Below the pieces are notes generated by a model that saw only the letters and a list, made by a program, of their open reading frames with translations, made no database searches and had not been told where the DNA came from. 64,000 nucleotides of DNA. Source: Pipra filicauda (lineage: Eukaryota > Chordata > Aves > Passeriformes > Pipridae). Where the stretch lies: NCBI RefSeq assembly GCF_003945595.2, contig NW_024104378.1, positions 1,054,489 to 1,118,488 on the forward strand. The letters run 5' to 3'. Of the stretch, positions 48,786-63,000 are shown piece by piece. Position 1 is the first letter of the stretch; each line of letters starts with the position of its first letter. The position numbers were made by a program, and so were the translations under genes.

Positions 48786-50339
48786 AAGTCACCACTGTTT
48801 TGAGCTGGGAGCTAGTCAGGTTATTTTGGGTCAGTATTGGTTTGGATTTAAAACTTTGACTGGAAAATATCAACACAGAGGAAGAAAATGTCCATCATTC
48901 CTTTGTTAAACTTCCCCTCTTTTGCACCCTACCTGGCAAGTATATTTACTAGGACTTCAAAATAATAATCAGTAGTATTAATAACTTACAATTAGAGCTA
49001 TTTTTGGTGCCTTTGCTTGAATTCAGCTTGACTCTCTGCCTTAAGAGGGCATTTTGGATGCCAGGAGTGGCAAGAAGTAACACAGACTCTTAATCAGCTT
49101 GCAACTTTATCTGCAAGATCACTTCCCTTTTCCAGCTGGTTAGGATGCTGAAAGGTCATACAGGACATGAAACACTACCACTTGCCCGGAAGGCTAGATC
49201 TCTGCTGGCTGTAAATCAGCTTGATATCAAGAGGTATAAGAAAGCTGGTCAATAGCCTTCACAATATGGGTCTTTTTGAGTCACTTATGATTTAGCAGAT
49301 CCTACTTAAAACTGTAATATGAAAAAACTCACATATGTGAAGAAAAGCCTCCTCTCCCTGATCATACACACACACACACACACCCCAACTCATATTTTTG
49401 AGTAATGGTTCTGCCTGCAGACACTGCACAGACTGTTGCGACGTCGGGGCTGTGTGCTGGGATGGAGATCTGGATCTGCTCAAGCTCATCTGAATAATTT
49501 CTAGAGGAGTCAACTGGACCTTCTCAAAATACAGCTTCTCCAGGGTAAAGGTTTTGAATGGGAGGCTAATCGCTGATGTGTGTTGTTTTGTAGCTGAAAC
49601 TTTTCCCATTGCACTTCTGTGTTAGAAGCTGGAATTTGGCTTCCTGTCTGCCCAGTTTCTGCCTGAAGCAAAATTTTTATGGCTGGGCTGTGAACCCCTT
49701 AGTGGAGATGGTTGTAAAAGAAAAGCTTACAGCCTTTTTGACTAATTGTGTCCTTATGAGTGATTACCATAATTTTTTGAATTTATTTTTAAAATTTTTG
49801 TCACCTCTGATCTCACTCCGTGTCCCTAAGTGAGTTGGAGCTGGGGTGTGAGCATAAGATACAGTGCTAAAAATACAAAAAAAAAAAGATGCTGGGAAAA
49901 GATTTTACAGCTTTAACAGTTTCCTACTCCCCAGGCTTTGGATTAGGTCCTCACAGACCAGTTAGAAAGGGAAGGGATGGCGAGGTCACTAAGATGCTAA
50001 TGATCCTTTTGCCAACGGAAAAGTAATCTTATATGTAAGGCAAAATAATTATCAATCCCCTTACAACTAGCAGGTCATTTTTAAAATTCATTAGTCATAA
50101 AAAAGTGTATATTTATCTCTGGTAATAAAAAAAAATCTCATAGATTAATCACTTCTGAGAATGCCAGAATGTAGTTTTCGTGAGACTGCACTCAAATCTG
50201 CAATTTCACAACTATTTTTGATTACTTTTCCCCCATTCCATGGACAAGTACCTTTTTTACATGTGCTATGTGGCTACTGTATTGTTCCTCATAAAAATCA
50301 AGGGAACACTTTATGCCTCTCATGACCATTATATCTTAC

Positions 50340-50517
50340 CTGAGCATTTTTGAGGTCTTTCTGGTACCTGAACAGTTTCTTCAGCAATAAGCAATAAGAA
50401 GCCATGGCAGAAGAGGGTCTGTTATTTATTAAAATGTTGATAACTTCTGAAGGACTGAATTCCATAAATTCCGTCATGTAGTTTAAAACAACAGAGTTCA
50501 GGTCACTGGGGTAAAAT
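50340..50517 (-). CDS. HUNK-like kinase, post-kinase helical exon
   Basis: A 178-bp exon encoding (R)FYPSDLNSVVLNYMTEFM, then EFSPSEVINILINNRPSSAM and ASYCLLLKKLFRYQKDLKNA. It aligns with the part of HUNK that follows its kinase domain (VVLHMTEKLGY...DVINTVLSNR...YFLLNKKLERY), with about a third of residues shared by eye. AMPK-related kinases often carry a UBA-like helical domain here; that role is inferred. The acceptor is TTTTCAG|ATTTT and the donor is CTCAG|GTAAGA. Confidence 0.88.
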
Positions 50518-51560
50518 CTGAAAAATTAGGAAAAAGTATTTAAATACAAATGATGCAACCAGGTACGATGTCAGAATTTACAGTAAGTGGACAATACACT
50601 TCTTGTGATGCAGCTGGAGTAAGCTAAGTTGATTGTACAGGCAAACTATGACACACAGTTTTGCAATGATCCTCTTGTCTGGCTATACTAACTTCATTTC
50701 TGGGCTGAGGCTCTGTTACTGCATCATTAAATGTTCTATTGTTGATTTAATTGATTACTCTGAAAGAACACCCACCAGGATTAAGCCCGAAAACTTTTCT
50801 CATTTTAATCAAGTGTGTATATTTCAGTTCTCAGTACAGTAGCCTGAAATGGATTAACAGAGACATAGTGTGTGTGCATGGACATAAGAAGACAGGAAGA
50901 GTGCCAAAGACAGGAAAATCTTGAAGGACAAAAAAAGAATTAAGAAAGTACAGTGGGATTTTAATTTTTATATAAATCAGATTGCGAAATAAAACATGTT
51001 TTGTTACAATGATAATTGCTTTACTCACAGGCAAAAGTCTAGTAAAGGCACTGTAGAAATATGTCAGTCTTGGATTCTGAGACTCCTAATCTCAAAACCA
51101 TAAAACCAAAAAGTGCCTTACTAAGAAAAATTGGAGGCTATTTAAAGCCAGTTACAAAGATGGATGAGAATAAAAATTATTAGAATAACAGGAACTTCAG
51201 TGTAATATAAAAATGTTGTTCCCTCAGGTGGGCATGTGAGACCTAGTTTTGTAGAAAAGGATTGGAAGCACACTGTCTGGAAATTAGTGGCAGCTGTGAG
51301 GTATGTTGAGGAAAAAATTACTGATGCAACGGATATAAGCAATTCTACAAGGATGTTTCTTCTTACACAAAATTTATCCATGGTTAGAAAAGTTGATGTG
51401 ACATTTTCTGAAACAAAATTCTGTCACTTTGCAACAGCCCATAGTAGATAACAAAAATATCCTAAAACAAACAAGCAAACAAACAAATCTTAAACACACT
51501 TCCCTCCCAAATCCCCAGTCCTGAAATCCCAAGCTAGAAGATAGATATTAAAATGGTTAC
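50518..51560 (-). other. Intron of the HUNK-like gene (1.04 kb)
   Basis: AT-rich non-coding sequence with a (CAAA)n-type run at about 51464-51487. Confidence 0.7.
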
Positions 51561-51696
51561 CTGTTCTCATAGGGAGCAGTGTTTAGTATTTTCCTGGTGA
51601 AACCTTCATTCAACCATTTGTCTTTTATTGCTTCTTTGACTTCAGGCCTCTTAGCAGGGTCAGGCTCAAGTAAGGACTGCATGAAGTGTACAGCTC
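51561..51696 (-). CDS. HUNK-like kinase, C-lobe exon 2
   Basis: A 136-bp exon encoding (G)AVHFMQSLLEPDPAKRPE, then VKEAIKDKWLNEGFTRKI and LNTAPYEN. It holds the kinase subdomain XI signature (LLEPDPAKRP with the invariant Arg) and the usual end of the kinase fold, KWLNE. HUNK reads LLEPDPVKRP and RWLNE at the same place. The acceptor is GCACAG|GAGC and the donor is ACAG|GTAACC. Confidence 0.92.
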
Positions 51697-53847
51697 CTGT
51701 GCAATATTACAATGTAATGGTCTGTTTACTAGTAATAGTTGATTATTAGACCAGCACATATTTTTTCTGTTTCAGAAGTGTGGCACTTGCCCTGCTTCTC
51801 CACATCATAGAGCTTCAGATAAAATTCGGTCTCTAGGGCTTTACTCTGAGTCTGCCGTGGTCCCATATAGTGACTCTGTCCCCTCAAGGTCACCTGAACA
51901 GGGTGGGCAGCAGGAGCCAAACCTTGCCAGGATGCATGCTAGGGACCTATGGATGCTGCTGTAGATACAGTACTGGACCTCATTTCCTAATTTGCTTGAT
52001 TTACCCCAGTGAATGCAGCCTATGGCATCAGTAGTAATCTCAGTATTGTGCTCACTCAGCAGTTGATGAAGGCTTTGGGAAGGGGTATTTCAGAGCTAGC
52101 TGAAGTTTTTTAACCCAGGAGTTCTTTTCCTCACACAAAGAAGCCAACTGTATTGATAAAACTCTCTGTAACGAGGGAAGGAGATGGACCCCTGCGCTCA
52201 GGTGATGTGTTGTGCTTTGGCTTCCTGGAGTTGGGACAGAGAAAGCTCAAACATTCTTATATGTCAATCATTCAGCTCCAACACTGCATAAAGTCCCTCT
52301 CCTTTTTTTCTTCTTGGGAAAACTTTACTGAATTCTTCTATATTCCTTGGGGATGTTTTGAACTGAACAAAGTGGCAAGTGAGCATTAAACTGGGAACAT
52401 ACTGCTCCTTTCAATTGTAATCTCCATCGGAAGAACTTAGATCTAAAGTAGGCAAAGCTAGTTCACTACTGCCCTCTCACTAAATTCCCAATGGGCAAGA
52501 GAACAATGGAGTTATCCACAATCTTCCACCAACTGTGTGGGCTTTGTAGAAAAGCAGAGATAATGCATTTATTAGTAGAAGCTATAACAATAACATAAAT
52601 AAGAAAAATTAGAAATATAATAATTGCAGCTATGGAGGGATTGTACAAGAATCAAGCTGCTATCTGGCAACCGATCTCCAGAGAAAGAAAATGAGAGACT
52701 AATGTACAAACATTCTTGACAGCTATGGTAGATATCCTCATACCACTTACTAGGGGAGAGAAAGAAATTGAATCATCACATTATCTTAATATTGTACTCC
52801 AGACTAGATCCAACTAGCTTAGTCTGGAACTGTCCGCTGCTCCCCAGTGCTTGGCTGCAGGCAACCACTGAAGCTAATCTTGGTTCCTAGGCTCATTCTT
52901 GCCTAACTTCATAGCAATGCTGTTCAAAATGATGGGGAGATCCGAACTCTTGCTGGTAGATAGCTGTGCTAAACATATCTCGTTCTGCTCTGCTTTTTGA
53001 CTTGGTCAGTGAAGCTGTACGATAACAGCTGTGAGAAGGTGCCTAAGCTTGTGATGGTCGACAGAGGAGATGCTGCTCCAGGTGGACAGAAAATAAGAAT
53101 TAAAGCCAGAGGTGTATAGAATCATTGTAAAGCAGTAGAATTTTGAGTTTTGAGGAAATAAATTTTGGATTGCTGACCGAGAGTGCATACACACCAATAT
53201 GACTTCAAGGGTTTAGAGGCATGGATTGTAATTCAGGCTAGAACTTTTGAGAACTGTCTTTCCCAGTTGTCCCAAAAGACTCCATTAACTGTACCTCATT
53301 AAAGATTGTCAGTAAAATTCACTGGAAAATGTTGTATTTCAGTTCTTTCTCATGAAAAATATGAACAGACTCTTCACAAAAATAATCCTCCCATTTCTTT
53401 AATAATCTCAATGTCATGGGCTCTGTCAGTAGCCAAAAGATAAGGTCTTCAGGAAAAAAATATTTAAGGTTTTGATAACTTTTTTCTGAGAAAAACAGGA
53501 AAGAATGCCTGACTATGACACATAGCATGGGACATACTAAACATGACAGCGTTCTCATTTACTGCACAATGGCTCCACTTATGTAAAAGCAATGTACATT
53601 TTATTCCCCCTGTAAATAAAACCCAAGAATAATGGTCTTTTGAAGATACAACAATGTTATTTTCCTACTAGCCTGAGATAAAGTGATATTGCCTTAGGCT
53701 CAAAAAAGTTATTTCTAAATGCAAACAAAGCAACTGGAAAAAGTACCTGTTATTTTCCAGAAGATTGCATTATTGTTAAATTCACTTTATTGCATGGGTT
53801 AGAACATCTTTACATTGGTATTCTTTATAAAAATTGAAGTACTTTAC
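51697..53847 (-). other. Intron of the HUNK-like gene (2.15 kb)
   Basis: Non-coding. No repeat or RNA gene recognised. Confidence 0.7.
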
Positions 53848-53975
53848 CAGGGGAGATATCTGACGGAATAGGGCTGATTTCTCCAGTTAATATCTTTTGA
53901 TGTAGTTGCTTGATATTAAAAGGTTCCACAGTGAAGGGTAATGTGCCGGTTAGCATAGCAAACATGCTTACGCCT
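53848..53975 (-). CDS. HUNK-like kinase, C-lobe exon 1
   Basis: A 128-bp exon encoding (I)GVSMFAMLTGTLPFTVEPF, then NIKQLHQKILTGEISPIPSD and ISP. The GTLPFTVEPF block is characteristic of HUNK (which has the same ten residues), more so than of SIK, MARK or NUAK. The acceptor is TTGACAG|AGGCG and the donor is CCTG|GTAAAG. The phase fits both neighbouring exons. Confidence 0.92.
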
Positions 53976-54696
53976 CTGTCAAAGACAAAAACAAGCATCA
54001 GAGCTCCACATAATGCTAAAAAATATTTATTTAAAAATTCCACACACTTATGAGTCAGTTTTCAGAGATCTGCCTTCAGCATCAAGAATGAGGTTACAAA
54101 TTACCTCTAAGCAGCAATTTGTACTGAATATACATCTAACGCCTTTTTTCTTTGTGTAAATGCCATTTTATCTTGAAAAGAATGTTGTGGGAACTGCGTA
54201 TGAAATAGAGTGTACAGTGAGTGACTGGAAAGCCTGCAGTGCTGAAAGTGGAAACCTGCTGTTTATTTTAAAAATAAGCTAATTGGAGTGACAGTGTAAT
54301 GTACCAAGCCCATCAGAATAAAGCACTTTGGTTTGAAGGCTGAGTGACAACACAGAACTGGGACTGATGCAATAGATCTTGTTCCAAATAGTAATTCAGT
54401 TCTTCTTGCTTTGCTCAGATTGCTAAATTAGGTGTGACTTATGCCTAGAAGGCATTCGTGTGGTAACAGCTTGCTGTTGGCTAAAGACTTAAAACTTTAA
54501 CTCTTGCGAAAGATTAACAGTCTGCTAGCAGCAATCAGCAAACTTTGTGAAGGTTTGCCATTCAGTTTGGGGAAGTACCAACATTTGGAAAACTTGCTTA
54601 GCTGCCCTGAGTTTCTGATGAGGGAGGTTTCCTTGAACACTCTTCATGGTATTTCCTTTCTCCAGCTGAACCACATCACCACAACAGCACTGTTCT

Positions 54697-54835
54697 TCAT
54701 CGTAGAATGAACCATACAACGGCCTGGTTTGGAAGGGAGCTTAGAGATCATCTAGTTCCAACCCCTCTGCTGTGGGCAGGGACACCTTTCACTAGACCAG
54801 ATTGCTCAGAGCTCCTTTCAACCATCCTTTACCAT
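54697..54835 (-). repeat. CR1 3'-end fragment in intron
   Basis: Antisense CR1 3' UTR: GGTTTGGAAGGGAGCTTAGA, then GATCATCTAGTTCCAACCCC, GGCAGGGACACCTTTCACTA and GACCAGATTGCTCAGAGC. The tail repeat is decayed (CGTAGAATGAACCATA). Confidence 0.88.
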
Positions 54836-57144
54836 TTCTCTACACAACTCAGTAGAGATAGTCATTTTAGGAATTCAGGCAATTCTAATTTAATTGACCT
54901 GGTTGGTACATTAGTGGAGATGGCAACAAAGTTATCTGTAAGACAAGTCTGTGGTGTGCTCAACTACAATCTTCTATTAATGTTTTCAAACAGTTGAAAA
55001 ACCATGATAAGATGATGGCACCATTGAAAAATGAGAGAAGATGGTGTCATCTTTTTCTAAATGTTACATTGGATTACATTTAGACCACTGACCTATGGAT
55101 AAACGCTTTTTATTAATCTTGACTAGGATTTATCTTGTCTCACTTTAACCATCTAAACCCTAGGTATCAATAGTTATCAGTGGAAAGAGACAGGCCTCTC
55201 CAAGAGACATTCATCATAACATTATTATACAGTTGTTTTAGGCTACAGTTAAGTGCCTCCGTGCACTGACTAATAGAACACTAACTACCTGGTATAACCC
55301 AATGCCTAGTTTTTAAATGGATAAATTTAGGGAAGATCAATCTCTTCTCGCTTTACCAAACCTTCTGATAAATCTAGTCCTTGAAAGTAAAGCTTTTTAA
55401 AACTTTTGGATGAATCCTTTGAATAAAAAACCCCAGAGATAATAAACAATGCTACAAGGATGTGACATTGAGTTGACTGAAGTAACAAGTATTTTTGTTC
55501 TATAATACATAGTAGCATATGGATTAAATATAGCTGAAGTTGGAGAGAGAGAAGGCTCCCTGAATACTCTCTGACGAGAGGGAGTACCATGCAATACAAA
55601 TGGCTGTATAATGTCATTACAAAGTTAAAAATGTTTTTCTTTGTAACACTACAAACATTACCATGCACTTTAAATTGCGAATTATATACATGACTGTTGC
55701 CTTAAAATGGCAATAGTTCTTTTCATTAGCCTATTGGATGGGGAAAGCTCAAAGGTATGGGAATTTGGGGAATGGATGGAGCTGCTGTCCTAGAATCTGT
55801 TTTAAAATATTGCACACAATTGTAGCTAGTTAACAGAAATAGTAACAGGACACTTGGTATTTAATTGTAGATGGAATCTGATGGTTAAACTTAAAAGTTT
55901 ATTAGTTAAAACAAACTGCTTCTCCTCTGTCCTATGGAGCTGTCTGAATGTGGATTTGTTTGAATACAACAGCTGTTTCCTCAATATAGCTGGTGTATGA
56001 AAGCTAATCACTTTCCAGTTCTCCAAAGAACCGTTAATATCTTCTGCATGAATGTCATGATTAGGCAAACAGGTACTGTTTAGGCAAACAGGCTGCTTAC
56101 TGTTGCCTCTCCAGAGCCTGAGATGTATTGCAGTTGAATCTGTTTGGTTTTGTGAGTGTGCTTTTGACTGACCACGGCTTTCTGGTTCCTGTTTTAATGA
56201 CTCCTCATCAGTTCTGCTGCATAAAGTCAGTATTTCTGTACTGCACTATTTTGATTCTAGAGTCCAGCAAATCTGTAATCCTCTACTTATTTTGTTAAAA
56301 TAGAAGTAACTTATCTTTCTAATTAATATATTAGTCCATCAGAATTCCCTTTCCCACTATGATAATGTGAACAATTCTGATTTAAATGGTAAATATATTT
56401 TATGCCTGAGGTGCAGAATCTGTCTGTGTTAAACACCAAGGGCCATACATAAGTTTTATAAAGCCCTCAAACTGTTATATACTGTTTATTAACAGATTGA
56501 GCTTAGTAGATGGTTCTAAGATTACTGCTTTGCCCTTACTCAGAAATCTGAAATGTGAATTCAGTATTATCCTATTCAAGTGCTGACAGCATCCTCTAGA
56601 CCTGATTAATCTGTGTTATGCCTACATAAATTCAGAGTAGTACTCTTGAAAACCAGTATTATACAGAATTTATTTGGTAGCACGTATCCCTTCATCCTTA
56701 ACTCTGTGTACCATTCATACCCAGTAAATTTAGAAGAAGCTGAGGTATAAGAATCATGGTTAGATCAAAACCCTAATATATAGTATGTCTGCCAGAAGCA
56801 GGTCTTGAGAGGAATAATGTACGTTATGTATCTATATGTATATAAATCCTTTTTCTCTTTTGAACATATAGGAAAACTAAGCTTCTGTTTCAGGCACCTG
56901 AAACAGATGCCTATATGTAGGTACCAGCAGCCCTGCAGAGCAAACTAAAACATTTCGTCCTCTGTGAACACCCGGTTTGGCGAAAGCTTCTGAGAACTCC
57001 TCAAGGAGATTCTGTATCCTCACAGCTGGACAGGCAAGTGCAACATTCCAGTTCAGAGCAGCTCTGTACATCCAGGCTTTCCTTTCCTTTTGGCACATGT
57101 CCTGAATGAAGTGGTTTAAATCAAATGCAGCACTGTGTGTTGAA

Positions 57145-57315
57145 CAGAATCGCAGAATGGTTTGTGTTGGAAGGGACCGTAAAGATCATTGAGTTCCAAC
57201 ATTTCTGCCATAGTCAGGGTCACCTTTCACTAGACCAGGTTGCCCAAGGCCCCATCCAGCCTGGCCTTGAACACTTCCAAGGATTGGACATTCACAGCTT
57301 CTCTGGGCAACTAAA
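57145..57315 (-). repeat. CR1 3'-end fragment in intron
   Basis: Antisense CR1 3' UTR: CAGAATCGCAGAATGG tail, then GTTGGAAGGGACCGTAAAGA, CACCTTTCACTAGACCAGGT and CCCCATCCAGCCTGGCCTTG. It ends inside the segment for the NWLPRE-like region. Confidence 0.9.
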
Positions 57316-57757
57316 GAAGCAATGTTCCAGTAGCAGAACATTAAGATCCTTTAAAACAATATTTTTCTCGGGTAGGATGGGAGGTGGCACTTCTAAGGCA
57401 AAAAGTCATATTACTCTTAAAAGCCTTTTGAGCTGTTCGAAATCCATGGGCTTTAACCATTAGCTTCAATGGCTGGATTTTTACTCTATCACTTATTAGT
57501 CAGGATACTGCAAGGAGTTATGGTTATAATTGCAAATAGGTGGGAGGAATCTGGATGAAGGTGCATTTAATCAGCCACTGATTTTTTTAATCTTAATGCT
57601 CTAGGCAAAGATTTGGTTTAGTTTTTACATTACACATGCTCATCTTCTATGCCCTGAATCATACTTGCTAGAAATGGGCTTAAAAATGTGTCCTAGGTGG
57701 AACACTCAGACCTGGGCATACAGTTACTGTTAAAACAGCTGAAGTTGATACCCTGGC

Positions 57758-57790
57758 ACATATACATATATATATATACACACACATATA
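57758..57790. repeat. (CA/TA)n microsatellite
   Basis: Mixed CA and TA dinucleotide run in an intron. Confidence 0.85.
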
Positions 57791-58688
57791 GATAAATATG
57801 AACTGCTTTTGGACAAATGATGACATGGACACAGAGAGTTGATCCGTGAAGATCAAAGGATACAAAAATCGACTTAATATACTATCATTTTGCCAGCTCC
57901 ACCTAGAAAAAAAATGTAAAATCCCCCATAACTTGGCTGCTAGAACTGCAAACTGCAAATACATTTGAAATGTCTGAGATCGTTTATGTGAAAGCTTACT
58001 CTTCTTATGGCACCTTCTGTATTCTTGCTTATTATAGGAGACATATTCTGTAAGTTTAATAAAAAAAGTAAATGGATTCCATTCAGGTTTATGCCACCTA
58101 TGAAGGAAATAATTCTACCTTTTTATCATAATTTGGTACAAAAGGCCTAGCTAAGATATGGATGAAGGTCTCATAGCTCTGCTATAGACACATCCTTGGT
58201 TTGTGTGTCCCTGAAACTCAAATTTTCTGTATAGATTTCTTCTTTTGGCAAAAGACGCCTTAGACAGAAAATGCCCACTTGTCAGCCCAGGACTTTCAAG
58301 GTTTCTGATTTTGTCAGAAGTTACTCCGCTACCAGATGAAACTATGTGCCAGAAGGACAGGAGGGTGGCAGGGTTCACCTGAAGGGGTTGGTACATACAA
58401 GTTCTTTCTCTGGCTTTTCAGTACAGGTTCCTATATGCAGACATCTGACCTTCTTCTGACTTCGCTTGACACAGGATTCCTCCCGAATAACATGTGTATT
58501 GATCTTTCATTTTTTTCTCCAGTGTTTTGCAAATGGATGTACATTTCAAGATGCTCATGTTTATTTATGTATCTTTGCTTTTGCCGTTGATGCCCCAAAG
58601 CCGAGAGCCATGAACCCATTTACATCAGTCTTGCCTAAACAATTCAGTGCTGAGAGTGTTTTGATAAGTACATTTTTAGATCTACTTA

Positions 58689-59964
<1,276 letters not shown>

Positions 59965-60020
59965 CAATGATTTTGATGTTGTTGTTCTCATCAAGAAGAA
60001 AATTTTCAATTTTTAGGTCC
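59965..60020 (-). CDS. HUNK-like kinase, catalytic-loop exon
   Basis: A 56-bp exon encoding DLKIENFLLDENNNIKII, the catalytic loop with its Asp, the loop Lys and the metal-binding Asn. The acceptor is TTCTCAG before GGACC and the donor is G|GTAGGT. It completes an Arg codon from the preceding exon (outside the window) and supplies the first base of the DFG aspartate codon. HUNK has nearly the same block, DLKIENLLLDENNNIKLI. The exon is very short and would be missed by ORF-length filters. Confidence 0.88.
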
Positions 60021-63000
60021 CTGAGAAGACAGAAAGCAAACTTTAAGATGCCTGATGTCCCAGCTAACCATTTGCAGATAGTTTTTAGCAAAGTTTAATT
60101 AAAATAATAACAATAGCTCTGCACAGCTCAGCCTACAATTGTAACAAGATCCTTATTCCTTCCTGAAGTTTTCAGTTGGGAAAATGGAAACTTTCTGTAT
60201 TTCAGGGAATATTTTATAAGTATACACAAAAAGACTGTTAATTTTAGGAATTATCTGTTCTGCTAATTTATACATTTTTTAAATGCATTTATTTCTTCTT
60301 TTGAGTAAAAAATTTGCACTTATTGGACTGGAGGTTTTTGGGCTTTGTTTGAAGTACTGAGCAATGCCGAACATTTCTGATTTCTTTGTGAGTAAATTGT
60401 GCCTGGGAAATAAGAGGGATGAGAAGGGAACTGGAAAGTGAGGTTTGCCTTGCTTGCAGAAGAGAGGAGGTGTACCAAAGTTGGTTCAGAGACAGATATC
60501 CTGAAAGTGGAGACATCTCTGCAGTGATGTTTATGTTAACAGGGTCAACCGGTATCAGCCATCCACTCCCAGGAGGACATAATTCAGAGATGTAAGAAAA
60601 ACTCTGTTAGCTGGCTCAGGTACTTAGTTGCTCGTTGTGGGAATATTTATATATTTATAAATTAAAACCCAAAGCCAGAATATTGCTCCACTCTGGGGAG
60701 TGTCTGAAATGGCAGCTGAAATCTTTTGCATCATGGATGAATCCTCAGCCAGTGTAATTTGGAGCCAGTGCAAGAGCCTGCAATGCTTTCCTGACTCCCA
60801 TCAAAGCCTCCTGCATGCCACTAGAGGCTTCCTTCATTTCTAGGGGAACTGTCATGGATTTCCCTCACACCTGCTCTGAAGTTGAGAAGTGCTTTTGTGA
60901 GACCAAAGACCTCAGAAAGCACAGGAGGACAAACCAGAAGGCGGAATGGGAACAAGGAGGAAGGGCTGGGTGGACTGGTGCTGCATGAACAGCACTGCAC
61001 TGCTGCAGGGTATGAAGCCTGGAGGTGTACCTGGTGATCATGATGGGTGATTTTATGGGAGCTTCCTTTTATCTCTGTGGCTCTGGATGGGACAGCATTG
61101 CATTCAAAACTGTCTGCTGCCCCAGGCTGAGCATGGGATGGGAATGGTTTTAATGATACCTTTTTAATACATTTCAATTTGAATAGCATGTTTACTGGAG
61201 TGGCAAATAAACCAGTACCCAAAAGCTGGGAGGTAGATTTAAGATAACTTTGTTCATAGTCTACAGGTGTTATAAGCCTGTGCACGCTGCAGTTTAAAAC
61301 TAGCTGTGTTTCAGGCCACTGCAAATCTGACATTTCTATCAGATTTAGCACTCCACAGTGCACTCTGATGACTTTTACTACACTACAATTAAATAATGTT
61401 ACATTGGATTGTTACAATTGCCGTGGTATAGGCTGAGCTGAGTGCTCACACAGTTAATAAAAATGTGTGCTTTCTTGCCTGAAAAACCTGATAATGGCCA
61501 CTGTGAAAGTTTACATAGTGTCAGAAGTTATTTTTCACCAAAGATACATCTTGTTCTTTTTTTTTTTTCCAAAGGAAACTTTCCGAGAAATGTTGTAAAT
61601 TTAAGCAACACCATGATTTTTCACTTTCTCATTCCCATGCGGACTTCAGAGAGAGAGCCTAGAGGGCAGCTTGTGATGTTTCTCCTGGTCTTTGGTCCAA
61701 TAGGGATTCAAAGGGATATATGACATATTTATACAGGAGAGTGGAAAAGAGCCAGGAAAAATTAGGAACTGTACATACAAGCAAGTAAATGTCACCTAGC
61801 AAGCACCAGATTTAGGAGTTGGTAGCTGACTGTATGCATGCACTAGCCCAACCCAGTTGCAAAGCAATGTGATTTAGCTTACACATCTTTATTTGAGGTT
61901 TTTAAGCTCAGAAGCATTACCTCACCACTTGGCCATGTCCAGAGCAGGCATAGGGATAGTGAGCAGAACTCAGTTGATGAGTGTTAGCTTACGGACCTGT
62001 TGAACCAGATCTAGTGCCTGAGCCTTCTAATATCTGGCACACTAAAATGCTGTGTGCTGGGACAACTGGCAAGCACGCCAATGCTCTGTCTTCTGCACCA
62101 TTTTTGCAACTGTGACATAAAATCAACTGTGATCTTGCATGGACAAGAAAAGTTACTATCTGTTCTGTGAAATGTAGACTCAATTTAAGCTGTAAGGATT
62201 TGTTGGATCAGTGCTGATTTTAATGCTAAATTGGAAAAGTAAATCTCAAGAAACAAAATAGCTGTCTGAATACAGTGTAGAATTTATGTTGAGAGATATC
62301 AATTTGGACTAAAAATAGTCACAAATTTGGAGAGTTTTTCATCAAGTATATTATTAAGACAGTAGAAAATATTGATTTTCTGAAGTGTATCCACAGGGTT
62401 CAAAATCAGGAATGCCCATAAGACGTTTTTGAGCAAAAGTACATTAAATAAGCAAATTCCTAAGTGATGAGCTTGGGAATGTGACCAGACACCTCCACTC
62501 TAGTAAAATAAAGGGACCCCCATGCATAGACCCAAATATTATCACACAATTATCCATCTCATAAAATCATACCTGGTGTGATTTTACCAGGATGCTCCCT
62601 GTGGATCAGCAGCTGTTCCCAACAGACAGCTTGGGAACCCTCCTCTACTTGTGTTAAAGGTATGTAAAGAGTTGAGCTTTGCTCTATGCTTAGATGAGAA
62701 AGTCAGATTGAATTTGTGAGGTAACTTTCCTATTTCTGTACTCATCTTTCTGGGAACACTGATGTCTTTTTTTCAGAAGAGGATACACCCACAATTATCC
62801 TCGTTGGTTTGACCTCTGCAGAGAGTTGTTATAAATCTCTGCAGCTGGAGCTGAGCAGGGAAACTCTTCCAGATTTTCCCAATCTGCTTCTCATATGAGG
62901 TCAAGGCCACAGCTCTGAATCTCAAAGCCAGCAGCAGGTCATGAGTTGAGGTACTGCTGACTGAACCTACACCTACGACCAAGCAAGGTGGCTTGGCTCC

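Larger units (their letters stand above)
43690..50339 (-). other. Large intron of the HUNK-like gene (6.65 kb)
   Basis: Non-coding apart from transposon pieces (SINE at 44570-44692, CR1 at 48030-48785). An unexplained patch of raised G+C lies at about 46790-47040. An (AC)n run is at about 49364-49381. Confidence 0.65.
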
